From positions 1 to 64,000 of IMG/VR virus record IMGVR_UViG_3300020733_000014: a stretch of DNA of 64,000 bases. One strand, written 5' to 3'. Under the pieces are notes generated by a model. The model had not been told where the DNA came from, made no database searches, and saw nothing but the letters and a program-made list of their open reading frames with translations. Shown piece after piece: positions 8,200 to 16,269 of this stretch (within the stretch, counting starts at the first letter, position 1; each line of letters starts with the position of its first letter). This stretch comes from a virus. The position numbers and the translations under genes are program-made.

Positions 8200-8582
8200 A
8201 AAACCCTTAATAAATTTGCAACATTCATATCTACTTGAATATCTGAAGAAACAACTATATTATTATTTATTATAATTGTTTCTGGTATCCTATTTAAATA
8301 TACCAGAAACGTTTTTAAACTAGAGTAACAATCTGAATCTATTTTAAAAAATAACATTCTATTAACAGCAACAGTCGGTTCAAAGACATTATACAATAAT
8401 ATAAGATGATTAAGAATTAACCTTTCTGAAACTTTTCCAGTTTTTTTGTATTTCCTCAAAAGCCTTTTTATATACACTATTCTTTGTAAATCTGATTCAA
8501 ACTCAGCCATTGAATAGTGTATAGACCAATAGTGTTTTGCAGCAAATAATACAAAATTTTCTGGAGTCAATTCATCAAACAT
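8196..8582 (-). CDS. Conserved phage hypothetical protein, 128 aa
   Basis: It begins MFDELTPENFVLFAAKHYW and contains LILNHLILLYNVFEP, a pattern I recognise as a small helical protein widespread in T4-like phages, usually near virion genes. No enzyme motif. It overlaps the phosphatase gene by four bases (ATGA). Confidence 0.65.
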   Translation of the reverse strand: MFDELTPENFVLFAAKHYWSIHYSMAEFESDLQRIVYIKRLLRKYKKTGKVSERLILNHLILLYNVFEPTVAVNRMLFFKIDSDCYSSLKTFLVYLNRIPETIIINNNIVVSSDIQVDMNVANLLRVL

Positions 8583-8588
8583 AATATA

Positions 8589-8975
8589 TTATTTTATTTT
8601 AGCTGAGCACTTATACAATCCGTCTTCTAATTTATACGAAAATATTAAAATCCATGGGTTATCATTTTCAACTTTTCCATCAAATTCGTCCCATTTTGTA
8701 TTATTATGCCCAACAATTATTTTTAATGTATCCGAATCTTTATCATTTGAATCAACTTGTGGAATATCAAGACTATACATAGATAAAAGTTTTGCTAATC
8801 TTTGCACTGCAGATTCAACTGTCACAAAACTTTGACGAAAAATCAAACTTATATGGCGGTTTAATTCATTACGAATTTCAGGAATAGCGATATCTTGAGT
8901 TCCAGTAGTATCAATATATGCTACAGGAGATTGATGCTCCTGTAGATACGATTTAAATTCTTTAAACGACTTCAT
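8589..8975 (-). CDS. Hypothetical protein with capsid-targeting-like N terminus
   Basis: 128 residues starting MKSFKEFKSYLQE, which resembles the T4 capsid-targeting peptide followed by a gp21-type L-x-E cleavage site. The remainder is a small mixed alpha/beta domain without recognised motifs (ends LYKCSAKIK). It may be an internal head protein, by inference from the N terminus only. Confidence 0.55.
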   Translation of the reverse strand: MKSFKEFKSYLQEHQSPVAYIDTTGTQDIAIPEIRNELNRHISLIFRQSFVTVESAVQRLAKLLSMYSLDIPQVDSNDKDSDTLKIIVGHNNTKWDEFDGKVENDNPWILIFSYKLEDGLYKCSAKIK

Positions 8976-8978
8976 AAA

Positions 8979-9551
8979 TTATACGCCATGGAACCAAGGT
9001 TCAGCGCCATTAGCATTTGTTGAAGTAGGAGATGACAAAGCAACTAAAACTTCAGATTTAACTCTATTAGCTCTTCCACCTGCTTTACCAGTAAATACTA
9101 AAGTTGCATTATTTGCATTACCTGAAGTAGAAGAAACTACAGTTGGGTCTTGAATAAAACCAGAACCGACACTATTAATTTGAATGGTAATTGTGTTTGC
9201 ACCAGTAACAATAATTTGAGCATTAGCTGCGACATAAGGAGTATTAACAAAAGAAGCTGTATTTGCGCCAACAATAGTTAAATAATCATTAGAATATACA
9301 AGTCCTGGAGTAACATTAGCAACAGTAATAGAAGCCAAAGAACCTGTTCCATGTTGGTAATGAACCCAACCAGTATGTGATGTTCCTTTTGAAGAAACTC
9401 CAAATTGAACATTAGCATTTGCTAAACGAGAAGCATCAACTAAAACCGTATTGTTGCTATAATTATTTGTTATTGGTTGTGGCATCCCAATATGGGTAAT
9501 ATAAGATGGTTCGTTATTTGCTTGAGCGTCTGTATTTTTCCAACCTGACAT
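8979..9551 (-). CDS. Putative virion structural protein
   Basis: 190 residues, rich in Asn, Thr, Ala and Val in beta-strand-like repeats, starting MSGWKNTDAQANNEPS and ending EPWFHGV. This composition and the MSGWKN start are typical of decoration or head-associated proteins in aquatic T4-like phages. A late-promoter-like AATAAATA lies at 9591-9598, 40 bases upstream, supporting late expression. Confidence 0.6.
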   Translation of the reverse strand: MSGWKNTDAQANNEPSYITHIGMPQPITNNYSNNTVLVDASRLANANVQFGVSSKGTSHTGWVHYQHGTGSLASITVANVTPGLVYSNDYLTIVGANTASFVNTPYVAANAQIIVTGANTITIQINSVGSGFIQDPTVVSSTSGNANNATLVFTGKAGGRANRVKSEVLVALSSPTSTNANGAEPWFHGV

Positions 9552-9590
9552 AGTTTTATTCCTTTTTTAATATGATAAAAATTATAATAG

Positions 9591-9598
9591 TATTTATT
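9591..9598 (-). promoter_or_regulatory. Late-promoter-like element
   Basis: The minus strand reads AATAAATACT, one base from the TATAAATA core used by gp55 in T4. It stands 40 bases before the putative structural gene ending at 9551. Confidence 0.45.
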
Positions 9599-9605
9599 AA
9601 AAATT

Positions 9606-10145
9606 TTAATTTGGGGTTATGAAATTATCATCAGTTTGAGCAATATCTTTATCTGAATTAGAAGTATTTGCTGTTGATTTAGGATATCCAAAAAAATCAA
9701 TTTGAACTTTTCCCTTTGCTTCTTTTTTAGCTTCTTTTATTTTTTCGATAATTTGAGTATATTTCTTTTCATATTCAAAACTAGAATTAATTCTTGCCCA
9801 TGCTTGAAATGCTGGAGAAGCTTTAATTTTTGTTCTTAATTGTTTGCCAACTACGCCACGTAGTTTATATGGATCTAAACCTAAATGTCTATAATAGTTT
9901 ACAACTAAATCATAATTAGAAACTTCATCTAAAGTTTCTTCAGTTTCTAATTCGCCTTCTATTTCTTCACAGCACTTTTTTGCTTGAGCAGTTGCAATTG
10001 CCATTTTTTTTGACATTCCTTCTGGAGTCGAACCCATTCCAGGATGTTCTTTTTCCATTGCTTGAGCAATTTCTTCTTTCTTTTTTGATTCTGCTTTTGT
10101 TAATTTTCTCTCACTTAACATTTTTTGTATATCTTGAAGTTTCAT
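9606..10145 (-). CDS. Hypothetical protein, 179 aa, charged
   Basis: A Lys/Glu-rich protein. It starts MKLQDIQKMLSE, loosely similar to a capsid-targeting peptide with an L-S-E site. A central region EKEHPGMGSTPEGMSKKMA looks like a short helical motif shared by some phage head proteins. Two adjacent Cys (KKCCEE) are present. No function can be assigned. It lies between the kinase and the putative structural gene. Confidence 0.5.
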   Translation of the reverse strand: MKLQDIQKMLSERKLTKAESKKKEEIAQAMEKEHPGMGSTPEGMSKKMAIATAQAKKCCEEIEGELETEETLDEVSNYDLVVNYYRHLGLDPYKLRGVVGKQLRTKIKASPAFQAWARINSSFEYEKKYTQIIEKIKEAKKEAKGKVQIDFFGYPKSTANTSNSDKDIAQTDDNFITPN

Positions 10146-10177
10146 TAAAATTCCTTACTTAAATGATTTAAAATATT

Positions 10178-11083
10178 TTATCCAATTTGTTTTGGTATTG
10201 CAGTTTTAAAATGAATTTTTTTAATTTTATTCAAAACTTTTTTTATATCTTGTTTTTGTTGATCAGAACCCAAATTAGTTACTGGAGCAGAAGATTGTTG
10301 TCCAGGAGCTCCCATCATTGCATCACCAAATCCTGGAGAAGCAATAGGCCAATCTTCCGCTTCACCCAACGCAATGTTTGGTTGTTGATCTCCACTACCA
10401 TCAAAAAAATAACTTGGTGTTTTTGGGTATTTTTTTATTGTTTTTTTCTTTTCTTTAGAATCAAAACTATCAATAATAGGTAAAACTATTGCAGCAGGTC
10501 CAGGAACTTGTCTTGATATTGTTGGTTTTGATGTTTTTTGTAATTTATCTCTCAAATTTACATTTAATACACGCTCAACAGTTAGATCAGATTTAAATGA
10601 TAATTCGCTCAAAATATCTGAAATAAATTCTCTTGATTCAGTTAAATCTAAATTTTCTGAATTGTCAACAACAAACAAAGAATCAAATAATTCTAAAATA
10701 GAAGATTTATTATTATTTCCAATACTTATTCTTTCAAGAGACTCTTTAAGATTATTTCTATTATGTAATCTATCATAAGAAACAGAAAGATTGGCTTCAA
10801 CAAAAATTAAATGTGGAGTATATCCAACAGATTCTAATACAGATTTTGTAAGAATAAATCCCAAGTCAAAAGAATTTGCGGTTACTAAAATAGATTTTCT
10901 TTCTAAAAGAGAATTTCTTTTTTCGTATTTTGCTCTTTTAAATGCAGAGTCATCAGATAACATCTCATCTATTTGTGTTGATGTAAATTCAACAATATTG
11001 AAATTTGAAATTGTATCTCTGATAATAACATCTTTACCAGAACCTGGACTACCAATAACAAAGATTGCTTGATATTTTTGCAT
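10178..11083 (-). CDS. P-loop kinase-like protein
   Basis: 301 residues. Residues 1-160 form a P-loop NTPase resembling polynucleotide/zeta-toxin type kinases: Walker A GSPGSGKD (residues ~12-19), a hydrophobic strand HLIFVEANLS and an Arg-rich lid SYDRLHNRNN. The C-terminal ~130 residues are low complexity (Pro, Gly, Gln) and may be a linker or partner-binding tail. It lies two bases downstream of the double nucleotidyltransferase gene. A 5'-kinase role is inferred from context, not proven by motifs. Confidence 0.65.
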   Translation of the reverse strand: MQKYQAIFVIGSPGSGKDVIIRDTISNFNIVEFTSTQIDEMLSDDSAFKRAKYEKRNSLLERKSILVTANSFDLGFILTKSVLESVGYTPHLIFVEANLSVSYDRLHNRNNLKESLERISIGNNNKSSILELFDSLFVVDNSENLDLTESREFISDILSELSFKSDLTVERVLNVNLRDKLQKTSKPTISRQVPGPAAIVLPIIDSFDSKEKKKTIKKYPKTPSYFFDGSGDQQPNIALGEAEDWPIASPGFGDAMMGAPGQQSSAPVTNLGSDQQKQDIKKVLNKIKKIHFKTAIPKQIG

Positions 11084-11085
11084 AG

Positions 11086-12561
11086 TTATTTTCTTTTTAG
11101 AGGAATTGTTCCATTTTTAATACCAGTTTGGAATCTTGACATATGTTCTTCAGCTTCTTTTCTAGTAAAATTTGGACCTAAATGTTTATGGAATTCTTCT
11201 ATGTTACCTGCTGCTGCAGCTTCTCTCATTTTTGTTCCACTCATACCATGACTTCTTTTTGTATCTTCTGGATGATGAATGTGTATTTCATCAAAAGCTA
11301 AACCATGCATTTCCTTAAGTTTTCCTGCTTCTAAAGAAGACTTTAATCCATCGGCAAGGGATTTTCTATCATGACCCACCAATAAATGCAATACTTTTTT
11401 TCCTGTTTTTGGTAAAGAATCATATGCTGCTCTTATTGTTTGCCCAGCACCGGAAACATTATGTGCCGTTACTCCTTTTCCCCATTGTCTTTCAAGAACA
11501 TCCTTTCTTTCTTCTGGAGAATAAGCATCAGATTTTCCTGAAATTCCGATATGTTTACTTCCAGGTAATCTATTTAGGGTATTTCCTAAATCCAATTTAT
11601 GCCCTTCATGAGAAATTGGAACAAACCCAGTTATTGGCACTACTGATGCATGATGTACTTCTTCAACAGATTCTTGAATAGTATTATCATGAACATTAAG
11701 ATGTTTTCTCATATGAGATAATGCAGAAGAAAAATTTATTCCTCTAGAAGATTTTGCAGAATCTTTAAATTTGTCATAAATTTCTTGATGTTTTTCTTCT
11801 GGAATATGATTTTTAATACTTTTAACTAATCCATGAAACGACTCTAAATTTTTAACTGGAGCTTTTTCTCCAAATAATGTAGAAGATATTTTATTTTTAT
11901 TGTTTTCCCATTTTGGGTCAGTTCCTTCTCTAGAACCTAAACCATAAAGAATTGAAAATTTGTGTTTATCAGTTCCAATCGCATTCAATAGCATCTTATG
12001 ATGTGCGCCTTTAATTCCTTCTTTTACATCTTTCCAATTAGAACTATGTGCGAATTTATCAAAATCTGATGGTTTATCATTTTCATAATTTGAACCTTCA
12101 AAATCTATTTGATGTATTTGTCCATTTTCGTGTTTTATTAAAGCATGATGTCCACCAGCTCCATGTTTAACACCAACAACAGTATATTTTCCTATTTGTT
12201 TTCCTGGAACTAAATGATGTTCTAATGTAGCAAGATGTTGTTTTGGAACTTTTACATCAATATCACCAACAACAGGTTTATGTTTTGCGAATTCTTTATC
12301 ACTGATCGTTTTATCAAATAAATGATGAGTGGAACCAGAAAATGCTGACCCATCATCAAGTGCCGAAGAATTATTTCCAAATAAATGAGAACCATGAACC
12401 ATTTTATGAGAATTACTCAATCCATGTAAAAAACCACCAATATCAGAAGTAACAGATTTTCTATTTTCAGGTGTAATATGAATTGGATTAGCCTCTGATT
12501 CTCCAATCTTAATGTTCCCGCCTTCTGTTAAAACTTGTAAAAATTGTTTAAAATTTAGCAT
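11086..12561 (-). CDS. Two-domain nucleotidyltransferase, capsid-targeting-like start
   Basis: 491 residues. After a start resembling a capsid-targeting peptide (MLNFKQFLQVLTE), residues ~20-310 look like a pol-beta-type nucleotidyltransferase: the HLFDKT region and GDIDVKVP supply the acidic pair. Residues ~315-491 resemble a HIGH-type adenylyl/cytidylyltransferase: ISHEGHKLDLGNTL near the start and SGTKMREAAAAGN near the end, matching the HxGH and S-x-T-x2-R positions. The fusion of two unrelated nucleotidyl-transfer domains is unusual. Between kinase and ligase-like genes, a nucleic-acid repair role is likely, but NAD or cofactor metabolism is an alternative. Confidence 0.6.
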   Translation of the reverse strand: MLNFKQFLQVLTEGGNIKIGESEANPIHITPENRKSVTSDIGGFLHGLSNSHKMVHGSHLFGNNSSALDDGSAFSGSTHHLFDKTISDKEFAKHKPVVGDIDVKVPKQHLATLEHHLVPGKQIGKYTVVGVKHGAGGHHALIKHENGQIHQIDFEGSNYENDKPSDFDKFAHSSNWKDVKEGIKGAHHKMLLNAIGTDKHKFSILYGLGSREGTDPKWENNKNKISSTLFGEKAPVKNLESFHGLVKSIKNHIPEEKHQEIYDKFKDSAKSSRGINFSSALSHMRKHLNVHDNTIQESVEEVHHASVVPITGFVPISHEGHKLDLGNTLNRLPGSKHIGISGKSDAYSPEERKDVLERQWGKGVTAHNVSGAGQTIRAAYDSLPKTGKKVLHLLVGHDRKSLADGLKSSLEAGKLKEMHGLAFDEIHIHHPEDTKRSHGMSGTKMREAAAAGNIEEFHKHLGPNFTRKEAEEHMSRFQTGIKNGTIPLKRK

Positions 12562-12565
12562 TTAA

Positions 12566-13498
12566 TTATCTCTTTAATAAGTTTTTAGATTCATCGGAAC
12601 TTTTATATTTTCTAAATGCATCACTTGTCACTTTAAATCTTGGAGCATCAGGATTTTCTTTTGGAGGGTGTATTACAGCACCTTCAGTACCTGTACCCCA
12701 TTTCGGTTTAATATTTTGAGATTTGATGTGAGAATCAACTTTATCAGAAACTTTTTGTTTTATTGCATTAAATTTAGCAGTCTCAACTTCTTTATCTTCT
12801 GAATTTTTTTTAGTTTTTCTTGATTTTAATAATTCATGATTTAAATCATCAAAATCTTTCTTTTCTGGAGAAACATCAACATGACCAGACTTATGCTCTA
12901 TAATATCATCATCAAAATTTATATTTTTATCAGATAAATTCTTTTTAAAATGTTCTAAATCATGACCTTGATTTTCTGGCAATTTACTATGAATCACAAA
13001 TTTACCAACCGTTCCCATATGACTAGGGTCATAGGAAGTGCCAACAAATTTTACTTCTCCAGGAACTTCGCTAGGTCTACCCCAAGGTTTATAAAAAGAT
13101 TCTCCCCTAACTTTTACTTCATTACCAGTTTTTTTATATGTTGATTTTAGGTGTTCTTGGAGGGCTTTATTATTTTGGAGGTGCTTATGGATATCACCAA
13201 ATGCGTTTGACGAAGTTGGATCAAATGGTTTTCCTGTTTCTTCTGCTCTACGTTTTGCTCTTTCAGCATAATGTTCCGGAGCTCGCATTTTTTCATTTCC
13301 AGAACCAGAAGATTGAGTATAAAAACCATGTTCATCATGCCCAAAAACCATTGTTTGACCATCAGTTTTTTCTGTTACATGATTAATATGAACTTTTCCA
13401 CCTTTTGTAAGATTACCGAATTGTTCATGTGTCATTGTAGAAATGTGTGGTAAACCTTGTCTAACAGATTCTACGATAAATTGTCTAAAAGATTTCAT
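12566..13498 (-). CDS. Nucleotidyltransferase of the ATP-dependent ligase superfamily, capsid-targeting-like start
   Basis: 310 residues. Motif I is EKTDGQTMVFG (K-x-D-G, residues ~43-53), motif III/IIIa region GEVKFVGTSYDPS, motif IV GTEGAVIHPP and motif V RFKVTS. These are the landmarks of DNA/RNA ligases and capping enzymes, with the lysine of KTDG as the nucleotidylated residue. No OB-fold domain is evident at the end. The first residues MKSFRQFIVE closely match the T4 capsid-targeting peptide. A TATAAATA late promoter lies 30 bases upstream. It probably seals or adenylates nucleic-acid ends. Confidence 0.72.
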   Translation of the reverse strand: MKSFRQFIVESVRQGLPHISTMTHEQFGNLTKGGKVHINHVTEKTDGQTMVFGHDEHGFYTQSSGSGNEKMRAPEHYAERAKRRAEETGKPFDPTSSNAFGDIHKHLQNNKALQEHLKSTYKKTGNEVKVRGESFYKPWGRPSEVPGEVKFVGTSYDPSHMGTVGKFVIHSKLPENQGHDLEHFKKNLSDKNINFDDDIIEHKSGHVDVSPEKKDFDDLNHELLKSRKTKKNSEDKEVETAKFNAIKQKVSDKVDSHIKSQNIKPKWGTGTEGAVIHPPKENPDAPRFKVTSDAFRKYKSSDESKNLLKR

Positions 13499-13527
13499 AA
13501 GTACCCAAAATTTAAAAGTTATTTAAG

Positions 13528-13535
13528 TATTTATA
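13528..13535 (-). promoter_or_regulatory. Late promoter TATAAATA
   Basis: The minus strand reads TATAAATACTT, an exact match to the T4 late -10 element, 30 bases before the ligase-like gene. Confidence 0.6.
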
Positions 13536-13615
13536 AATCAATTAAATTCTAATAATATCTTCTTCAATACACTTATCACCATGTTGAACTTCAAATATTA
13601 TCACATTTTCTGATG

Positions 13616-14656
13616 TTAAATTTTGTATATATGTTGTTGCCAAAGAATTGTATTATTTAAACCTTCATCAAGAGCAATGAATGAAGTTTTGTTAAATTCG
13701 GATATATACTTATCAATATTAATATTAACAACTTTAGGGCTGCCAGTTAACGTTTTTGATGTTTCTGGCAAAAGTATTGGTTTATTCGTTTTAGTAGAGA
13801 TAATATTTGCCATTTCAAATATACTAAATGTAGTATTTCCACCAACATTATAAGTCACTTCTTTTCCATGCAAAATAATATTCCACATCATTTCTATTAC
13901 ATCAGAAATATAACAATAAGTTCTAATAGCTTCGCCCCTATCTCTCAATTCTATAGAATCATTTAATATAGATTTTTGAATCAAAGAACTAACAACCCTA
14001 GTATCAAACGGTTTTGTTCCTGGACCATATGTTAAACTCAATCTAGCAATTTTTACATCTTTACCCATATTTTTTTGAATATGACAAATAGCTTCACCAC
14101 AACGCTTTGATTCAATATAACACGCTCTAGGGTTAGTTGTATTTGATACCCCGATCTCATCTTCTGACACAGAAAACTTATCTAAACCATTATAAACTTC
14201 ACTAGAACTTAAAAATAAAAATGTTCCATTTGGATTTAATTTTTCAAATAAATTAATTGTAGCTGTGGTGTTTATTTGGATGGTTTTTATCTGATCTTCT
14301 AAGAATTTATCTGGCTGACCATAACCTGATGAATGAATAATAAAATCAAACATAGGTAATGAATCGAATGCTTTTAGATCGCTAATATCTTCCTTAATTA
14401 TATGACAATCAAAATCAAAAAAGGATTTAAAATTTGAATCAATATCACTTTTTATCCAAAAATAAGCATCAATATTATATTCTTTCTGTATTGTTTTTAA
14501 ACAAGAAACAAAATAAATTCCTAATAACCCAGAAGATCCTGTGATTAAGATAGATTTATTCCTTAGTTTTTCAAAATCTATAGATTTTATTATATTATTT
14601 ACATCAGATTCTATTATCATATTAATCTCAATTAAAGCACGTTCATTCTTATCCAT
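13616..14656 (-). CDS. NAD-dependent epimerase/dehydratase (SDR family)
   Basis: An extended SDR protein acting on nucleotide sugars. The Rossmann glycine motif is ITGSSGLLG (residues ~36-44), the catalytic Y-x3-K lies in ACYIESKRCGE, and FLFLSSSEVYN holds the Ser. The C-terminal half has the substrate-binding RTYCYISDVIEM. A second ATG at 14620, after the upstream stop, gives a 334-residue product and is the more likely start. It is the last gene of the glycan island. The exact sugar is not determinable. Confidence 0.8.
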   Translation of the reverse strand: MDKNERALIEINMIIESDVNNIIKSIDFEKLRNKSILITGSSGLLGIYFVSCLKTIQKEYNIDAYFWIKSDIDSNFKSFFDFDCHIIKEDISDLKAFDSLPMFDFIIHSSGYGQPDKFLEDQIKTIQINTTATINLFEKLNPNGTFLFLSSSEVYNGLDKFSVSEDEIGVSNTTNPRACYIESKRCGEAICHIQKNMGKDVKIARLSLTYGPGTKPFDTRVVSSLIQKSILNDSIELRDRGEAIRTYCYISDVIEMMWNIILHGKEVTYNVGGNTTFSIFEMANIISTKTNKPILLPETSKTLTGSPKVVNINIDKYISEFNKTSFIALDEGLNNTILWQQHIYKI

Positions 14657-15417
14657 TCATCAGGATAATAACTTATTACATCTGCACTACCATAACTTGA
14701 TGGACAAATAGTTATTGTTTCAGGTGTCTTATTTAAATATGCACCCCACCAACTATAACTACTATTTGCAATGATATTATGGTCACATAAAGACATTAAA
14801 CACATTTGTTCAGGATCAGATAACGATTCAACAAATATCATATTATCTATACCAACAAATTTCTCTTTCACCCATGTAATATCATTAGAAAAACACACAA
14901 ATTTTAATGTTGAATTTGGAAGTTTATTTTTAATTGTTTCAACTGCTCCATAAAAATATTCTAAAGAAAGGTTTAATGAAGAAATCGATAAATAATCGCC
15001 TCTTCTAAAATGGATTGAAACTAACAATTCGTCTGGTGAAGAATTATCTTTTATCCATGTATTACAATTAGAATATATTTCTGGCAAAAATGTATATAAA
15101 TTTAACAAATATTCTTTATGTTTATGAAAAATGCTATAATCGAAATTGAAATGTATATCATAATTACGATCAAAAGCTAAAACATCAGAAGGATTGTAGT
15201 TTATACCAGAATAATCACATTCTCCTTCAAAAATTTTAGGTTTATGTATAAATGGAAAATTTATTAACAAACCAAACATTCCAGGAAGATTTTTTAAATA
15301 AAATCCTGGAACAACTCCAGGATTTTCTAAAGAAACAGCAATTAAATAAGAATACTCAAACATTTGAGACCCTAATAGACACGACCCATGAATATTTGTA
15401 TTAGTAATATTTCCCAT
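14632..15417 (-). CDS. GT11-family fucosyltransferase (alpha-1,2 type)
   Basis: 261 residues. The GDP-fucose-binding motif is SIHFRRGDYLSI (HxRRxDY), and the downstream hallmark is NIIANSSYSWWGAYLN. GT11 enzymes transfer L-fucose from GDP-fucose, usually onto galactose. Gmd and Fcl, which make GDP-fucose, are encoded 2-5 kb upstream in the same direction. Its start overlaps the previous gene by TAATG. Confidence 0.85.
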   Translation of the reverse strand: MGNITNTNIHGSCLLGSQMFEYSYLIAVSLENPGVVPGFYLKNLPGMFGLLINFPFIHKPKIFEGECDYSGINYNPSDVLAFDRNYDIHFNFDYSIFHKHKEYLLNLYTFLPEIYSNCNTWIKDNSSPDELLVSIHFRRGDYLSISSLNLSLEYFYGAVETIKNKLPNSTLKFVCFSNDITWVKEKFVGIDNMIFVESLSDPEQMCLMSLCDHNIIANSSYSWWGAYLNKTPETITICPSSYGSADVISYYPDEWIRMNVL

Positions 15418-16262
15418 TACAATTTACCTAAAGATCGTAAACTTTGAACTGTGGTATCATGTCTATTATTTACATTATTCATATTCATCAATTCTGAGTT
15501 TATAAATATTCTTCCACCTTTCTTCTTAACATCACTACAGAAATTTACTAAATCACATTCTTCTGCATTACCAGCTTCAGAAGAACCTCTATACCGAGAA
15601 CCTTTAGCAAAAGAACTTTTGTAGATTCCAAAACCGCCATGAGCAGCATCAACTTCAATTAAACCATAATTTTTTGGAATTTGTATAAATTTAGATCCTA
15701 CATACATTATAAATGCTTCATCATAAGACATATAAGAAGGTCTATTATGAATTGCATACCAACAATCATTTTCAACCCAACCTTTTGCTCGTAAACACCA
15801 AATATCATAATAATTTAACTGATTTGCTGTCATACCTTCCCAAGAAGATATGTCGTATTTAAAGCAACTTAAGAAATCTTCTTCTTCAATCTTTTCACTA
15901 TTAACATCATCAACACACATATGAATATAATAATCATGAGTATCTAAGATATTATTTTGTTCACAATATTCAATCCCAACATTTCTTGCTGTAGCAATCC
16001 TACATGTTCTAGAATTAATTCTATCTTCTAATTTCCCTAAAGAAAGTATATGAATATTATCGCGACCACTTTTATAATTTTTAAGAATTTCTAAAGTATT
16101 ATCAGAAGAATCACTTTCCACAAATACACAAGAAAAAGATTTAAATAGTCCACCAATTCTTTCAATATTCTCAAATATTTTTGTAAGATTTCCAGAACTA
16201 TCTCTTGTTGGACCTACAAAAACAACACTAAGTTCTTTTACCTTTTCTCTAATTGAATTCAT
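15417..16262 (-). CDS. Glycosyltransferase, GT-A type
   Basis: 281 residues. The N-terminal segment SVVFVGPTRDSSGN and ESDSSDNTLEIL are typical of GT-A/GT2-like nucleotide-sugar binding, and IHMCVDDVN could supply the metal-binding acidic motif. HGGFGIYKS is a likely acceptor-side loop. Similar proteins occur in capsule mannosyltransferase families; the sugar is unknown. It is flanked by GT11 and the ColD-like gene. Confidence 0.68.
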   Translation of the reverse strand: MNSIREKVKELSVVFVGPTRDSSGNLTKIFENIERIGGLFKSFSCVFVESDSSDNTLEILKNYKSGRDNIHILSLGKLEDRINSRTCRIATARNVGIEYCEQNNILDTHDYYIHMCVDDVNSEKIEEEDFLSCFKYDISSWEGMTANQLNYYDIWCLRAKGWVENDCWYAIHNRPSYMSYDEAFIMYVGSKFIQIPKNYGLIEVDAAHGGFGIYKSSFAKGSRYRGSSEAGNAEECDLVNFCSDVKKKGGRIFINSELMNMNNVNNRHDTTVQSLRSLGKL

Positions 16263-16269
16263 AAAACCC

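Noticed and set aside
13542-13649. 35-codon minus-strand frame after the epimerase (TTG start, ends EEDIIRI)
   Set aside because: No ATG, overlaps the end of the SDR gene, and reaches only to the late-promoter region; it may be a relic but support is too weak.
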